In this document: positions 23,601 to 33,324 of the stretch, piece by piece
How the letters are laid out: each line of letters starts with the position of its first letter
How positions within the stretch are numbered: the first letter of the stretch is position 1
Source: Onchidella celtica
Taxonomy: Eukaryota; Mollusca; Gastropoda; Systellommatophora; Onchidiidae
Direction of reading: 5' to 3'
NCBI GenBank assembly: GCA_963931925.1
Contig: OZ007571.1
Span: 42,336,779-42,400,778 of the forward strand
Length of the DNA stretch: 64,000 bases
Made by a program: the position numbers and the translations under genes
The notes under the pieces: model-generated
What the model was told of the DNA's origin: nothing
Database searches by the model: none
The model's input: only the letters and a program-made list of their open reading frames with translations

Positions 23601-25207
23601 CTCGGCACCCTCAGCGACGTATACTGGTCCTTCCTCTTCTCCTGGGCCCTCGTGGTCACCGCTCCTACCATCACCTCAGTATCAGGGTCGTACGGGTCCT
23701 TCGCTCCGTCCACGTTCCCGACTACTAGGTCGCAGATGGTCTCCGGGAGACACAGTGCCGTCACTCTGCCCGTCAGGTAAGGCGTTCTCACGTCGATGAT
23801 GGCTTCCTCCGCCGCTAGCAAGGAGTTATCGATCCTCGCGATGAGTTTCTTCCCACCGGTGAGCTGTCCGTCGTCCACCAGTGATCGCCGCACCACTACA
23901 CCTTCACAGCCGGTATCTCTTAGGACGTCTACTGCTCGATTTCCAATCAAGCCCCTCATCACTGGTAACTTCAGCTTCTCCACGGTCCTTCCGTCACTGC
24001 ATCCTCCGCACGTAACAGGCACCGCTAACTGGAGCTTCCCGTCCTTCATTACCGCTTGAACGTTGATGCTGGTGTCAGCCGTCGTCGCATCCTGTCTCGA
24101 CGACTCGCCCGCTGCTATAATTACGGCCGCCGCCGCCTTGTTCGGCTTGCCTCGCCCCGTATCCTTCTGGGCTGGACACATTCTCCGAACGTGGCCTGGC
24201 TTTCCACAAAGGTAACATTTCAACTCACCTTTGTCGTTTATCTTGGTACGACACTCCGTCGCCTTATGTCCCGGCCTCTGGCACCTATGGCAGACCTGTG
24301 GGCTTCTGTCTCCGTTGGGACTCCGTCGCACTGGCCGGCTTTGCAGTCTGGCGCTCCCTCTGAGTGTCCGGTTCCTCGCTACCAGGAACGCCTCCGCTGA
24401 GTCTGCGACGTCCTGTAGCGTCTTTGGCTTCCTCTCCCTCACATGGGTCGCAAGGTCTGGTGGGCAAACATCCATAAACTGCTCTCTAACGAACAGGTCC
24501 CTCACTCCTTCGTAGGTCTTCTCCGTCTTTGATAGCTTTATCCACCTCTCTAGGTAAGTCTTGATCCTAGTAAGAAACATCCCGACATCTTCTCCATCTT
24601 CAGGCTTACCTTGTCTGAACATGAGTCTGTAACCGTCCTCTGACAGGTTATACCTCTTCTGTAAAGCTTCCTTGACTTTGTCGTAGTCCTTGGCCTCATC
24701 AATCGGCAATCGACAGAAGCACTCCAGAGCTCTCCCAGTCAGCAGGGCAGACAGTGATGTCGTCCAGGTGGATCTAGGCCAGTCCGCTGTCTCGGCAAAC
24801 CTCTCAAAACGAAGTAGCCAGCTATCAAGGTCGTCCTTCCCATCCTGAAATGCGGGTAGCTTGGGTCTCTTGGAACTGGCATGGTCGCTGGTCCCCTGCG
24901 TCGACTCGCCTCCACGCTGATGGCGGATCCTCTCCATCTCCAGCTCGTGGTTCATCTTTTCTCTTTGCAGCTGAGCCTGTCGTTCCGCCTCCTTCTCCTG
25001 AGCCTGTCGTTGAGCCTCCTTCTCCTGAGCCTGTCGTTGAGCCTCCTTCTCTTGAGCCTCTCGTTGAGCCTCTATCTTCAGTTGCTCCATGCGCTCTTGC
25101 CTCTCTCTTTCCTCCCTTAGGCCTTCACGGATGTAGTCCTGTCTCTCCTTCCCAGTGAGCTCCAAGGCGTCTGCTTCCTGGCCAAGCCTTCCAATAGCCT
25201 CTGACAT
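20639..25207 (-). CDS. Gag-Pro-Int-RT-RNase H polyprotein, 1522 aa
   Basis: Residues 20-100 are a Glu/Gln/Arg-rich coiled coil with repeated EAQRQAQEK units. About 110-280 is a gag-like capsid region (DSWLLRFERFAETADWP). Zinc knuckles of CCHC type lie at 306-319 and 331-344. A retropepsin-like DTG is at 431-433. The integrase zinc-binding HHCC spans about 615-655, and the core has Asp685, Asp745 (LSDQGTQF) and Glu781 (NGLVERFNG). After an acidic linker (about 960-1060), RT spans about 1100-1310 with YVDD at 1256-1259. RNase H follows with Asp1407 (ATDASD) and QTDHRSLEYF near 1471. All parts sit in one frame, so no frameshift is needed between gag and pol. The start at 25207 is the first ATG after the primer-binding site. 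Confidence 0.93.
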   Translation of the reverse strand: MSEAIGRLGQEADALELTGKERQDYIREGLREERERQERMEQLKIEAQREAQEKEAQRQAQEKEAQRQAQEKEAERQAQLQREKMNHELEMERIRHQRGGESTQGTSDHASSKRPKLPAFQDGKDDLDSWLLRFERFAETADWPRSTWTTSLSALLTGRALECFCRLPIDEAKDYDKVKEALQKRYNLSEDGYRLMFRQGKPEDGEDVGMFLTRIKTYLERWIKLSKTEKTYEGVRDLFVREQFMDVCPPDLATHVRERKPKTLQDVADSAEAFLVARNRTLRGSARLQSRPVRRSPNGDRSPQVCHRCQRPGHKATECRTKINDKGELKCYLCGKPGHVRRMCPAQKDTGRGKPNKAAAAVIIAAGESSRQDATTADTSINVQAVMKDGKLQLAVPVTCGGCSDGRTVEKLKLPVMRGLIGNRAVDVLRDTGCEGVVVRRSLVDDGQLTGGKKLIARIDNSLLAAEEAIIDVRTPYLTGRVTALCLPETICDLVVGNVDGAKDPYDPDTEVMVGAVTTRAQEKRKDQYTSLRVPRAERHAGVDRKELIRLQEEDEDLKKLGQKKIPTNRGNKSVHFDRHGGVLYRIYRDIRQATITRRVVLPEKLREYVLSVAHDSIVGGHLGVKKTKDRVMSNFYWPGIEGDVARYFRSCDICQRTVNKGTTPKVHLQSMPVVDIPFRRVAVDLVGPIDPPSEGGHRYILVYVDYATRYPEATPLKKIDAETVAEALVNIYSRLGVPEEILSDQGTQFMSDVMKETNRLLGIRQSTTTVYHPMCNGLVERFNGTLKKTLRRLCAEQPKQWHRYINPLLFAYREVPQESTKFAPFELLYGRTVRGPMHILRKLWTKDVEEPETKTSYQYVMELRERLEDTWKLATEELSKAQGRQKTYYDRKARERKFRPGDEVLVLLPTNANKLLVQWKGPYKIVSVVGVNDYKVKMGVKEKTLHANLLKRYIPRTTPATTQAAAAAMGPASVVTEMCEMNDGRSDTTPGDVDAMMDDDGDGAGTVLAEDDVMDESQHVESAGMTVIEDCDLEGDNGGTSEDLADLGSWDQKEGYADVQYGTQLTPEQRQQLGDVVKEYQRIFTNLPGCCQLGEHRIDLTSEVPVRQRPYPVPYAMRDSLKEELSTMERLGIIRRSSSAYASPVVVVKKKDGSNRVCIDYRRLNKITVFDPHPTAAPSEVFQSLSRGRIFSRIDLSKGYWQVRVLEQDIPKTAFVTMGEHYEFTRMPFGMMNSGATLNRIVKPLIQGLNNVTAYVDDLLIHTETFDEHVKALKELLQRMDQAGLTARPSKCLIGTSEVDFVGHSVGKGMIGLLEENVCKVRDAPRPTTKKEVKAFLGLVGYYQEFVPNFAAIAAPLSDLLRKGQPNVVQWEEVQEKAYTSLKNTIVSKPVLCLPDFSKEFVLATDASDRGLGAALMQEYEGKLYPVAYASRKLLPRETKYSVSERECLAIVWAVKKFTLYLYGTEFVLQTDHRSLEYFNSARFDSPKLLRWSLFLQSYRFRIRYVKGKENVGADFLSRVF

Positions 25208-25297
25208 GTTGTGGATATCCTCGATGATCTTTACACAATTTACTGTACTTTAGAAACACGTCGATGGTCTGAATTGAATCTGTTCTGATCTAATCGG

Positions 25298-25315
25298 ATC
25301 CCGGACGAGCCCCCA
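25298..25315 (-). promoter_or_regulatory. Primer-binding site, tRNA-Pro type
   Basis: On the minus strand, TGGGGGCTCGTCCGGGAT begins three bases after the 5' LTR. It is complementary to the 3' end of tRNA-Pro (ending CCA) and is the same 18-mer known as the tRNA-Pro primer site of murine leukaemia viruses. It fixes the element's orientation and 5' LTR edge. Confidence 0.85.
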
Positions 25316-25318
25316 ATA

Positions 25319-25935
25319 TGTAACAAGTTGATGCAAATTTCAGCACGTTATGATGGGGAGAGTCAGATGAACTGATCGTCTACCCCTTAAAAACGAAACT
25401 GTCTCGAACTGTTGTAGAAATAAATAACAGGATCCGATGAACAATTAACACTAACTTTAATAACTGTAAACACGAGCTGATATCCACAAATTACTTACAC
25501 CTATCAGGGAAGGCACTATAATATATCTGACCACGACTAGATTTACACCTACGACCTGCATCCATGGTTTGCACACACTATCCTACTCGCCTGGCCCTCC
25601 TTATATATATTCTGTCCAGGAACGTTCAGGAAGCGGCTTTACCGCCCCATAAGCACGAGACAGACCTAGATCGTTCGGGACACATACAGGCCACCCAATC
25701 GTACACAGACACGTCACAGCATTACATCACTCAAGGTCGACCTAGCGTAATCTCGGACACTGCAGTATCTTCCAGACGCTTCTAGACATTCTACAGTGAA
25801 ACAAACAAACCACATCAAAGAAAAATACCGGCCTTGCTGGCGAGAGGGGGGAGGAAGGTCGCCGAGTGAGACTCGCCAAGCGGGGGGGGGGGGGGGGTGA
25901 GAAAATATCGATCGTCCTACTAGTGGGACGCTACA
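25319..25935 (-). repeat. 5' LTR (right copy)
   Basis: 617 bp, nearly identical to the left LTR and followed by the second TCACG. It carries the same long G run (about 25881-25897). Confidence 0.95.
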
Positions 25936-25940
25936 TCACG

Positions 25941-27383
25941 TATTTCTCCCTTTTGATTATGGAGTTTGCCTATTATTTGGACATCAAGTCTAAAATCTCA
26001 AAGCTCAATGTAACAAAGCTATCCAAGCCCTTTTTGTAACATTAAGGAACATTAAGTCTTGTGACTGGGCAATACTGACTTCATCTGTGCCAGTCAGCAC
26101 GGAAATCATCGTTCATAATGGCGATTTCACAAAACTGAGACAAGATACTCATTTGTTAACGAAATTACAAGTTAACCCTAGTCCTGCGGGAGGCCACTAT
26201 ATTGGCCTCCCCGCGCAACACGCGAGACACGGGAGGCCGTTATTTTGTCCGACACGCTTAACCGCGGGTCCTGCGGGAGGCCACATTTTTGTATAGCAAC
26301 GGTGCGCTTCGCGCTTTGGTTATTCGGTTGCCAAGGCTGTCGTTGTTGTTTTTTTCACGTTTTTTTTCCACACTATTTTCGCGTGTTTATCTATCCTGTC
26401 ACCCCTACTAAATCTAACAAAATGGTATCGTCCGATTACGTTTATTACGATGCAACTATTCGCAACTATTCGTCATACTCGTGTAATAGTACTGACGGTC
26501 TGAAGTTTGAACTGGGGAAAAGTCTTGGGGAAACTTTTACTTTGATGCTGGTTGTCGTCTACATGTGAAATGAGAAGAAAGGGGCCATGTGCGTATTTGA
26601 GACGCCGTTCTACGTCTGTAATTATGAATTCCGATGTAATGTTAGGGCCTGCTGCATAAAGGCGTCTGTCAGTAGGTTTTTCATCAGGGAAAACTGGGAG
26701 AAAATGACCGACATTGTTGTTGGTCGTTGTCTTTATTTGATGTGGTAATTAGAGAGATACTGTGTTCCTTTGATTAAACCGCTTTTCAGTACATGTATGT
26801 GCTCTACGACCTGGAACTGGAAATCAAATCTCTCGCTAAAACTAACATTATAGTAAGTGAACGCTTTACATAGTAGAGGAGGGAGAAGGCAATGTCACGA
26901 TACATGTGGTTAGTAAATTAAGCGAATGGCTTAAAAAATAATTTGTTCACCTGAATGGCCTGACACAGGGACAGAAAAAGCGCAGAGGTCTTGGGAACAT
27001 GATAAAACATGTGCTAAACGGCATGTAAATGCAGAAAATTCTTGATTTGGGGCCTTCCATTTCACAATAAAACCTACTGCATATCATCACAAGTACTATA
27101 TCCAAATATCATAGGGGTCCCTTACGATTTATCCACCACTATTGTTGTTATTGCGTCCTGAAGTATACGCGATACAGGTGTTCACACGGACCCCATTGAC
27201 CCGACCGCCGAGGTTATCGGCAACACGCGAACCATCGGCTGACTGGCCGCTGGCTATCCCCGCACGGGGCGGTACGTGGACGAGTTCACTCAACGCAGGA
27301 CAAGGGCTAAGCTCAATGGGTCTCAGCACCACACAATAAATGTTTTTCAATAAAAATAATTGACTTTTAATTGTAAATTTTTC
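25941..27383. other. Non-coding stretch with GC-rich palindrome and GC island
   Basis: A perfect 9-bp inverted repeat GGGAGGCCA...TGGCCTCCC (26188-26211, 6-nt loop) sits in a GC-rich patch where GTCCTGCGGGAGGCCA occurs twice (26181 and about 26269). Another GC-rich island lies at about 27160-27330. A 49-codon frame from an ATG at about 26421 is too short to call. Nothing else is recognised. Confidence 0.4.
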
Positions 27384-27543
27384 AGCCAAAGAGGCATTAC
27401 AAACCCAAGTCTTATAGCCAAAGAGGCATTACAAACCCAAGTCTTATAGCCAAAGAGGCATTACAAACCCAAGTCTTATAGCCAAAGAGGCATTACAAAC
27501 CCAAGTCTTATAGCCAAAGAGGCATTACAAACCCAAGTCTTAT
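27384..27543 (+). repeat. Perfect 5 x 32-bp tandem array
   Basis: Five back-to-back identical copies of a 32-bp unit start AGCCAAAGAGGCATTACA and end CAAGTCTTAT, at 27384, 27416, 27448, 27480 and 27512. There are no spacers. Near-perfect identity indicates recent expansion. Confidence 0.95.
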
Positions 27544-28004
27544 GATGTGTCAATAGAGCATTGAAACAAAACACCCTTCCTAAGTCCATTTTCATCCTCA
27601 TCTCATCCATGACAAAATTTCATCACTCATTCCCCCCAATTCTGTATGCGCCAATACCAACAGAGCAAACATTACTTCTCTCTTTCACTTTTCACGTCCC
27701 CTCACTTTTCTGGAGGAAATCGGAAGTCTTACGCTCCCCCAGCTTCTGTACTATCTTCTCTATCTACTCATCTTCCCTCTCACTTCTAAATTCTAAAATT
27801 TCCTTCATGCTTAGCATCTGTCACTCGTTTTGTGATCAAATATCTGTAAAGCTTTTTCCCTGCAGTGTCCTCCTGTTCATTTGACTCAGTTTTTCTGTTA
27901 ACCCTTACCCTAACAATGAAGGAATCCCCTCTCCCTCTTTTAATTTCTGTTTTCCCGCTTACTCCTCTCAATTGAAGTGTTTCTTATCCTCATCTATATT
28001 AAAT
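27544..28004. other. Pyrimidine-rich transition
   Basis: The sequence becomes C/T-rich on the plus strand and leads into the satellite. No coding sequence is supported. Confidence 0.35.
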
Positions 28005-29160
28005 CTTTATCTCCTATGGAGGGGAGGTCTTTCTTTTCTTTTTCTTTTTTCTGACCTCCCCTCCACAAATGTTTCTCTTTATTTCATTTTTATACCCTCT
28101 TAAGTCATATATCTCCTCGGGAGGGGAGGTCTTTCTTTTGTTCCCCTTTTTTTTTTCTGACCTCCCCTCCTTCAGAGTACCTCCTCATTTCTTTCTTTAA
28201 TTTAGCCTCTCCCGTGGAGGGGGATATAACCCCTCCCCCCCCTCTCTCTTTTGACCACTTATTTGTTTTCTTTACATTTCCCCTCCATGAGAGGGTTTCC
28301 ATGAATTTCTTATCTCCTTTTTTCCTCAAGGAGGCGAGTGCTTTCACCTTTTTTTTTTTTTTTGCCTGACTTCCCCTCCAGGAGAATTTTTTTCTTTTTC
28401 ACATCCCCCCCCCCCCCCCCCCACTCTGCATTTTTCATTGTCACTACCTTTCTCCACTTGGCTGGTCTTGGGTTTTATGTTAACCTTTATACCATTAACG
28501 GTTCTCTCTCTCTCTCTCTCGGTTTTCTTTTTCCCCCTTTTTTTTCTGCCCTTAGTCCTCCCCATTGGTAATGTTTCTTAAGTCTGTTATCTCCTCTGGA
28601 GAGGGGGGGGGGGTCTTCTTTCTTCTTTTTTTTCTCCCCTGACCTCCCCTCCTTTAGTTTCTCTCCATTTACTTTTTCAATTGACCCTATTCTCTTGCAG
28701 GGGAATGTAATCCCCCTTTTTATTCTTTTCTGCCCTCGCTCCTCTCCTTAAATCTTTGTCTCCTCTGAGGGGAGGTCTTTCTTTTCTTTTTTGCCTGACC
28801 TCCCCTCCTATAGTTTCTCTCCATTTACTTTTTCAATTGACCCTATTCTCTTGAAGGGGTATGTAACTCCTTTTTTTTTTGTTTTCTTCCCTCACTCCTC
28901 TCCTTAAATCTGTATCTCCTCTGGAGGGGAGGTCTTTCCTTTTTTTTTTCCCCCTGACCTCCCCTATTCTTTACTTTCTCTCCATTTCTTTTTTAATTTA
29001 CCTTACTCTCTGGAGGGGAATGTAACTCCCTCTTGTTTTTTTTCTCTCCACGCGAGTATTTCTCTGCATTTTTTTTTTTTTTACTAAGCCTACTCTCCAG
29101 GAGGGGAGTTTTCTCTATTTTTTTTTTCTGACTCCCCTCCTAGAGTTTTTTCTCTTCCTC
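28005..29160 (+). repeat. Polypyrimidine satellite with recurring hairpins, block 1
   Basis: A degenerate unit of roughly 90-170 bp recurs: TCTCCTCTGGAGGGGAGGTC, a T-rich loop, GACCTCCCCTCC, then TCTCCATTTACTTTTTCAA-like sequence. The two G/C-rich parts are perfect inverted repeats: 28017-28029 with 28053-28065 (13 bp), 28120-28131 with 28159-28170 (12 bp), 28767-28777 with 28797-28807 (11 bp), and 28926-28934 with 28956-28964 (9 bp). Arms agree with each other across units. Confidence 0.8.
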
Positions 29161-29921
29161 AAATTGTTTTCCCACTCTGCTTCCCTCCATTTTTCCTTTC
29201 TTTCACTGTATCTTTTTATCTTTCTTCAGCCCTCATCACAAGCCGAGTTATGTCCTCCATTTTCAGTTTTCTGTGTCCCTAGTCATAAAACAAATGTAGC
29301 AATCCTTTTCCCCTTGTCACTACGCTTCATTTATTTCTATCTGCTGCCACCGTGTCCAAGGATATGATTTACATTATCGCCACTCTCTTGTTCCCCATTC
29401 TCCACAGACAAACTGATATAGTTTATCTTCCATATCTTTTTATTTCAGCTTTTGCATTTCACCCCATGTCCAGACAATGCCGCAGTCTCTGGCTTGTCCC
29501 ACTTCCTGGTTTCCATCAAAATTATTTCTTGTTTTCACAATCAAACGCCCTCCTAGATCCTTCCATATCCCTAAAAGTTGACAATTTACACCACAGGATT
29601 TTACAAAAAAGATTTGTTAAAACAAAATTTGAAAACGCTCGCTTTTTAACCCCTCTTCAGCCTATCCAAAATGTATGTCACCTAATGTCACCATTGGATA
29701 ATGTCCACAAAGAGTTACGGGCGCCAGGGTAGCTCTTTGACCAGCGGGTGGAAGAACATTCCAGATCTATTATCTTTGAAGGTCCAGGTCTGGGCCCCAC
29801 CGATAGACGGAGAGATCAGGGAACCGCCTTCGACAACCTTTCCTTCCTTGATAGCTCCCCATTCTTAATGCCAGACGAGGACTCTTACAGGTACAGAGCT
29901 AATTTTCTGACACCAGCAGAT
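29161..29921. other. Stretch between the satellite and the GTACA minisatellite
   Basis: It is pyrimidine-rich at first, then of more ordinary composition from about 29560. No gene is recognised. Confidence 0.35.
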
Positions 29922-30151
29922 TATTATGTACATGGCGGATAATATGTACACAGGGAGTAATATGTACATGGAAGTAATGTGTACATGGTGGGTGATATGT
30001 ACACACAGAGTAATATGTACATGAAGGGTAAGTGTACACGGAGAGTAATATGTACATAGAGGGTAATATGTACATGCAGGGAAGCGGAAAGAATATGCAC
30101 AAGAAGGGTCATATGTACATGGAGGAAAGGGGAAATATGTACAAGGAAGGA
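29922..30151 (+). repeat. TATGTACATGGAGGG-type minisatellite
   Basis: About 12 degenerate copies of an ~18-22-bp unit built on AATATGTACATGGAGGGT. Each unit holds the palindrome TGTACA. Open frames on both strands across it are by-products of the repetition. Confidence 0.8.
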
Positions 30152-30769
30152 GTGCCAGAAAATTGTTTATGTACCTGTATCCTGCACTATATGCAAGGGA
30201 CAGGGCGAAACAGAAACAACAGAGACACATCTACATACTTGACCACAGCCACAAACAAGGGGACCTCGCTGGACAATGGGTCACTACAGATAAAAGATCA
30301 CTATGGTGAGAATTTCAGATTAATTTTCGAAAACCCAAAAACCCAAACCAAATCAAGAATAAAAGAAAAATTGCCAAAAAAAGTGTCCAAATGAAAAACT
30401 ATAATCTTGAAATCCCAGTGAATATTTCCCATGGGTAACTGCAAGTCTGGTTCTTGTTCATTTTCCATTAACTCATCGACCGATATCTTCAAGAACAATC
30501 CTTTGCTGCCACTATACCACTATTTCACCTCCCAAGCACCCTTCATATTATGTCATCTCATCCACGACAAGGTTTCATCTCTTATTTTCCCCTAATCTCT
30601 ACGCGGCAATAACAAAAGAGCAAATATTGCCCCTCTTTCACTTTTCACTTCACTCAGAAGTTTTCCTAGCCCTAGAGCTCCTGTACTTTCTTCTTTCTCT
30701 CTTTCTTTTGTTTTCTCTTTCTTTCCCCAATCCTCTTCACTGGAGTTTCCTATTCTGATCTTTTTGAAA
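30152..30769. other. Non-coding stretch
   Basis: No gene or repeat recognised; pyrimidine content rises again toward 30650. Confidence 0.3.
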
Positions 30770-31760
30770 TCTTGATCTCCTCTGGAGGGGAGTGCTTTTT
30801 TTTTTTTTACTAACCCCTCTCCATTAGAGCATTTCTTTTTCAAAGTAGCGTCTCCTGGGGAGAGGATTGCAAACCCCTCCCCCTTTTATGTAAAAATCCC
30901 TCCCACGAGGGCGTTTCTCTGAATTGCATTCTTTTGCCCCAACTTGATTCTCCTGGAGGGGAGTCCTTTCTGTCTTTTTTTTTTTTTATGTCGGACTTCC
31001 CCTCCATCAGAGGATTTTTTCCCTTTCTGAGATTGTTTTTTTTCTTCCCCTCTACCTCTCATCACATTTCAGTGTTACTGTCACTCTCCTGCTCATTTGT
31101 CTCGGGTTGTTTTTTCATACACCATCAATGGTTCTCTTTCTCTTTGTTTTCTTTCTTATTTTTTCCCTAACTCCTCTTCATTGGAGTGTTTCTTATCCTC
31201 ATTCTTTGAAATCTTTATCTCCTCTGGAGGGGAGTTTTTTTTTGTTTTTTTGTTTTGTCTGACTCCGTTAGAGTTGTTTTTCATTTCTTTTTTTAACTTA
31301 GTCTCCTGTGGAGGGGAATGTAATGCTCTACATTTTTCTTTCTTTTTTTTTTTTAAATTTCCCCTCCACAAGAGCGTTTCTCTGAACTTCATTCCTCTTT
31401 TTTTCCCCTACTCTCTTGGGGTAGGAGTCCTTTCTCTCTCTCTTTTTTTTTGGTCGGAATATTTTTTTTCCCTCTCTCAGGTTGTTTTTTTTTGCACTGT
31501 ACCTCCCTGCATTTTTCATAGTCTTTGTCCTATTCATTTGTGTTTTTGGGTTTTGTGTTAACTGTCACACCATCAATAGTTTCCATTTTCTTTTTTTTTT
31601 TTGTCAACTCCCCTCCACTATTCTCATATTTTTAACATTTTTAACATTTTTATCTCCCCTGGAGAGGAGTCGTTTCCCCCCCCCCCCTTTTTTTTTTGCT
31701 GACCCCCCTCCATTAGTTTCTCTTCATGTCTTTACTACTTTAACCTCCTCTTCTGGAGAG
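30770..31760 (+). repeat. Polypyrimidine satellite, block 2
   Basis: This continues the same degenerate unit, with TCTCCTCTGGAGGGGAG at about 30777 and 31219 and related forms near 30950 and 31305. The hairpin arms are more decayed than in block 1. Confidence 0.65.
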
Positions 31761-33227
31761 GACTATAACAAACCTCCCCTTTTATTAGCATTATTTTCTG
31801 TCTTTTTCCTCTCCATTGCTCCCCAGTGGCCAACAGTACAAAAAGATTCTCCGTTCTCTTTGTTCCTCCAAGACCAGCCGAGAGAAAAAAGAAATTTGCC
31901 GCTATAGCAGAAACTATTCCGCTATTTCATCTCCGAAAAACCTTTTGTTTGTCCATTTTCATCCTTATCTCATCCACGACGAGGTTTCATCTCTCATTTT
32001 CCTTTAATCTTTATCGCACCCACGACAAGATTTCATCTGACATTTTGCCCATCCTCTATGCCCCAATAACAAGAGTAAATATCACTCCTCTCTAATTATC
32101 CTCTTGTCATTCTCTGTCACCATTATTTTTCCCCCTTAACTTGTCCCATATTGTAGTTCAAGCCAGAAAACAGTTTCTATCACAAGGTTAGATTTTTGCC
32201 AATAGCAGGTTTCCTGTATCATATTTCCAAATAGCAAAAAAAAAAAAGGCAGATATCTCTCTAATGCCAAATTACTTTCAAACCAGCAAATTTCCTACAG
32301 TGTCCACTTGGCAAACAGCAGACAACCTTACAACCCTACAGTGCCAAATTATTTTCTGAAATGAAAAATCTCTTACAACCTACTTCCGTTTAGCATTTAA
32401 CGATCCACAATCTATAACCCATTACTTTCTGCACTCAAAAAATCTGTCACAACTTTTAGACTGCCTTTCCTGCCTTTCCTTAATGAAATACAATTAAGTT
32501 TTCTCCGTACTTTTGTGAGTCAGCCCTCTGAAATTTCTTAGGGATATGAAGTGCATTTGAAAAGTGATATTACTAAATAGACTGGGTTTTTTTTTTTTGT
32601 GCTTTTTTTTTTGTTTGTGTTGAACCATAATTTATATTCCTACTGATCTAAAGTTCCATGGAAACTGACTTGTTCTTCAAACTCTGACCAAACATAACTG
32701 TGATAACATCTAGGGTGTTTCAGTATCAATATTGGGGAGGGAGATGTTAAAATTTCTGAATTCCAAATTTTTTTTCACATTTTTCCAAAAAGTCCCAACT
32801 ACAATCCAAAAAAAAAATGACCAGAATTTCAACCCTAGAGGTGCTTGGGAGCAGGATCCCGTGAAAATTAGATTTTCTGTTCCAATTTTCACAGGATCCT
32901 AGGATGCGACTGCCCAAGCTCAGCCAACAGTTAAACAGATAGTACCATTTTTACTGTCATTAATGGTAGTAGATAAAAGCCTCAGACTTGTCAAATAAAC
33001 TCGGTTAAATATGAGAAAGCTTTTTTTTTTATATCAATGTAAGCCCTAACTCATGAGCTCAATTATCTTTTAGAGTCGACAGACCAGAAAAAATAAAAAC
33101 TTTGGACATTTTGTTCATTACAAAAAAAAAAAAAAAAAAATTATTGGTGAAGTATAAATTAGGCTGATTCCTGTATAGAGTGTGTGTGTATATATGTGTG
33201 TGTGCGCGCTATGTATCATACTTTCTG
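31761..33227. other. Non-coding stretch
   Basis: It contains several A and T homopolymers (for example about 33122-33140) and a short TG-rich patch (33181-33210). No gene is recognised. Confidence 0.35.
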
Positions 33228-33324
33228 CTTCTGTAACTGTATTGTTATGTATTCAATGATCAAAACAAATTTCCTTGTACAAGGACGAATAAAATTTATC
33301 TTATCTTATCTTATCTTATCTTAT
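33228..33324 (+). mobile_element. Non-LTR/SINE-type 3' tail with (TTATC)n
   Basis: The segment CTGTATTGTTATGTATTCAA to GACGAATAAAATTTATC is followed by about six TTATC units. The same tail occurs reversed at 48208-48303. A conserved end followed by a short tandem repeat is typical of SINE or LINE 3' ends that prime on themselves. Confidence 0.65.

Larger units (their letters stand above)
19229..25935 (-). mobile_element. LTR retrotransposon, Ty3/gypsy RT with integrase-first order (Gmr1-like)
   Basis: This is a whole-looking element of 6707 bp. It has two 617-bp LTRs (TGT...ACA), a perfect 5-bp target duplication TCACG (19224-19228 and 25936-25940), a primer-binding site next to the right LTR, one long open frame and a ~790-bp 3' non-coding tail. 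The LTRs differ at only about two or three positions, so insertion was recent. Domain order is gag, protease, integrase, RT, RNase H. The RT and integrase are Ty3/gypsy-like in wording, but integrase lies upstream as in Ty1/copia. That order defines the Gmr1-type elements described from fish and other deuterostomes. Confidence 0.92.

Noticed and set aside
20679-25158. Many plus-strand open frames opposite the long retrotransposon ORF
   Set aside because: They are shadows of the minus-strand coding sequence.
26188-26211. GC hairpin as a transcription terminator
   Set aside because: Intrinsic terminators of this kind are bacterial; here it is more likely a transposon remnant or chance palindrome.
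27384-27543. Regular 32-bp repeats could be taken for a CRISPR array
   Set aside because: The units are head-to-tail without spacers, and the context is eukaryotic.
29865-30394. Overlapping open frames on both strands over the GTACA minisatellite
   Set aside because: Repeat-derived (MYMEGN- and CTYYSP-like periodic peptides), with no independent support.
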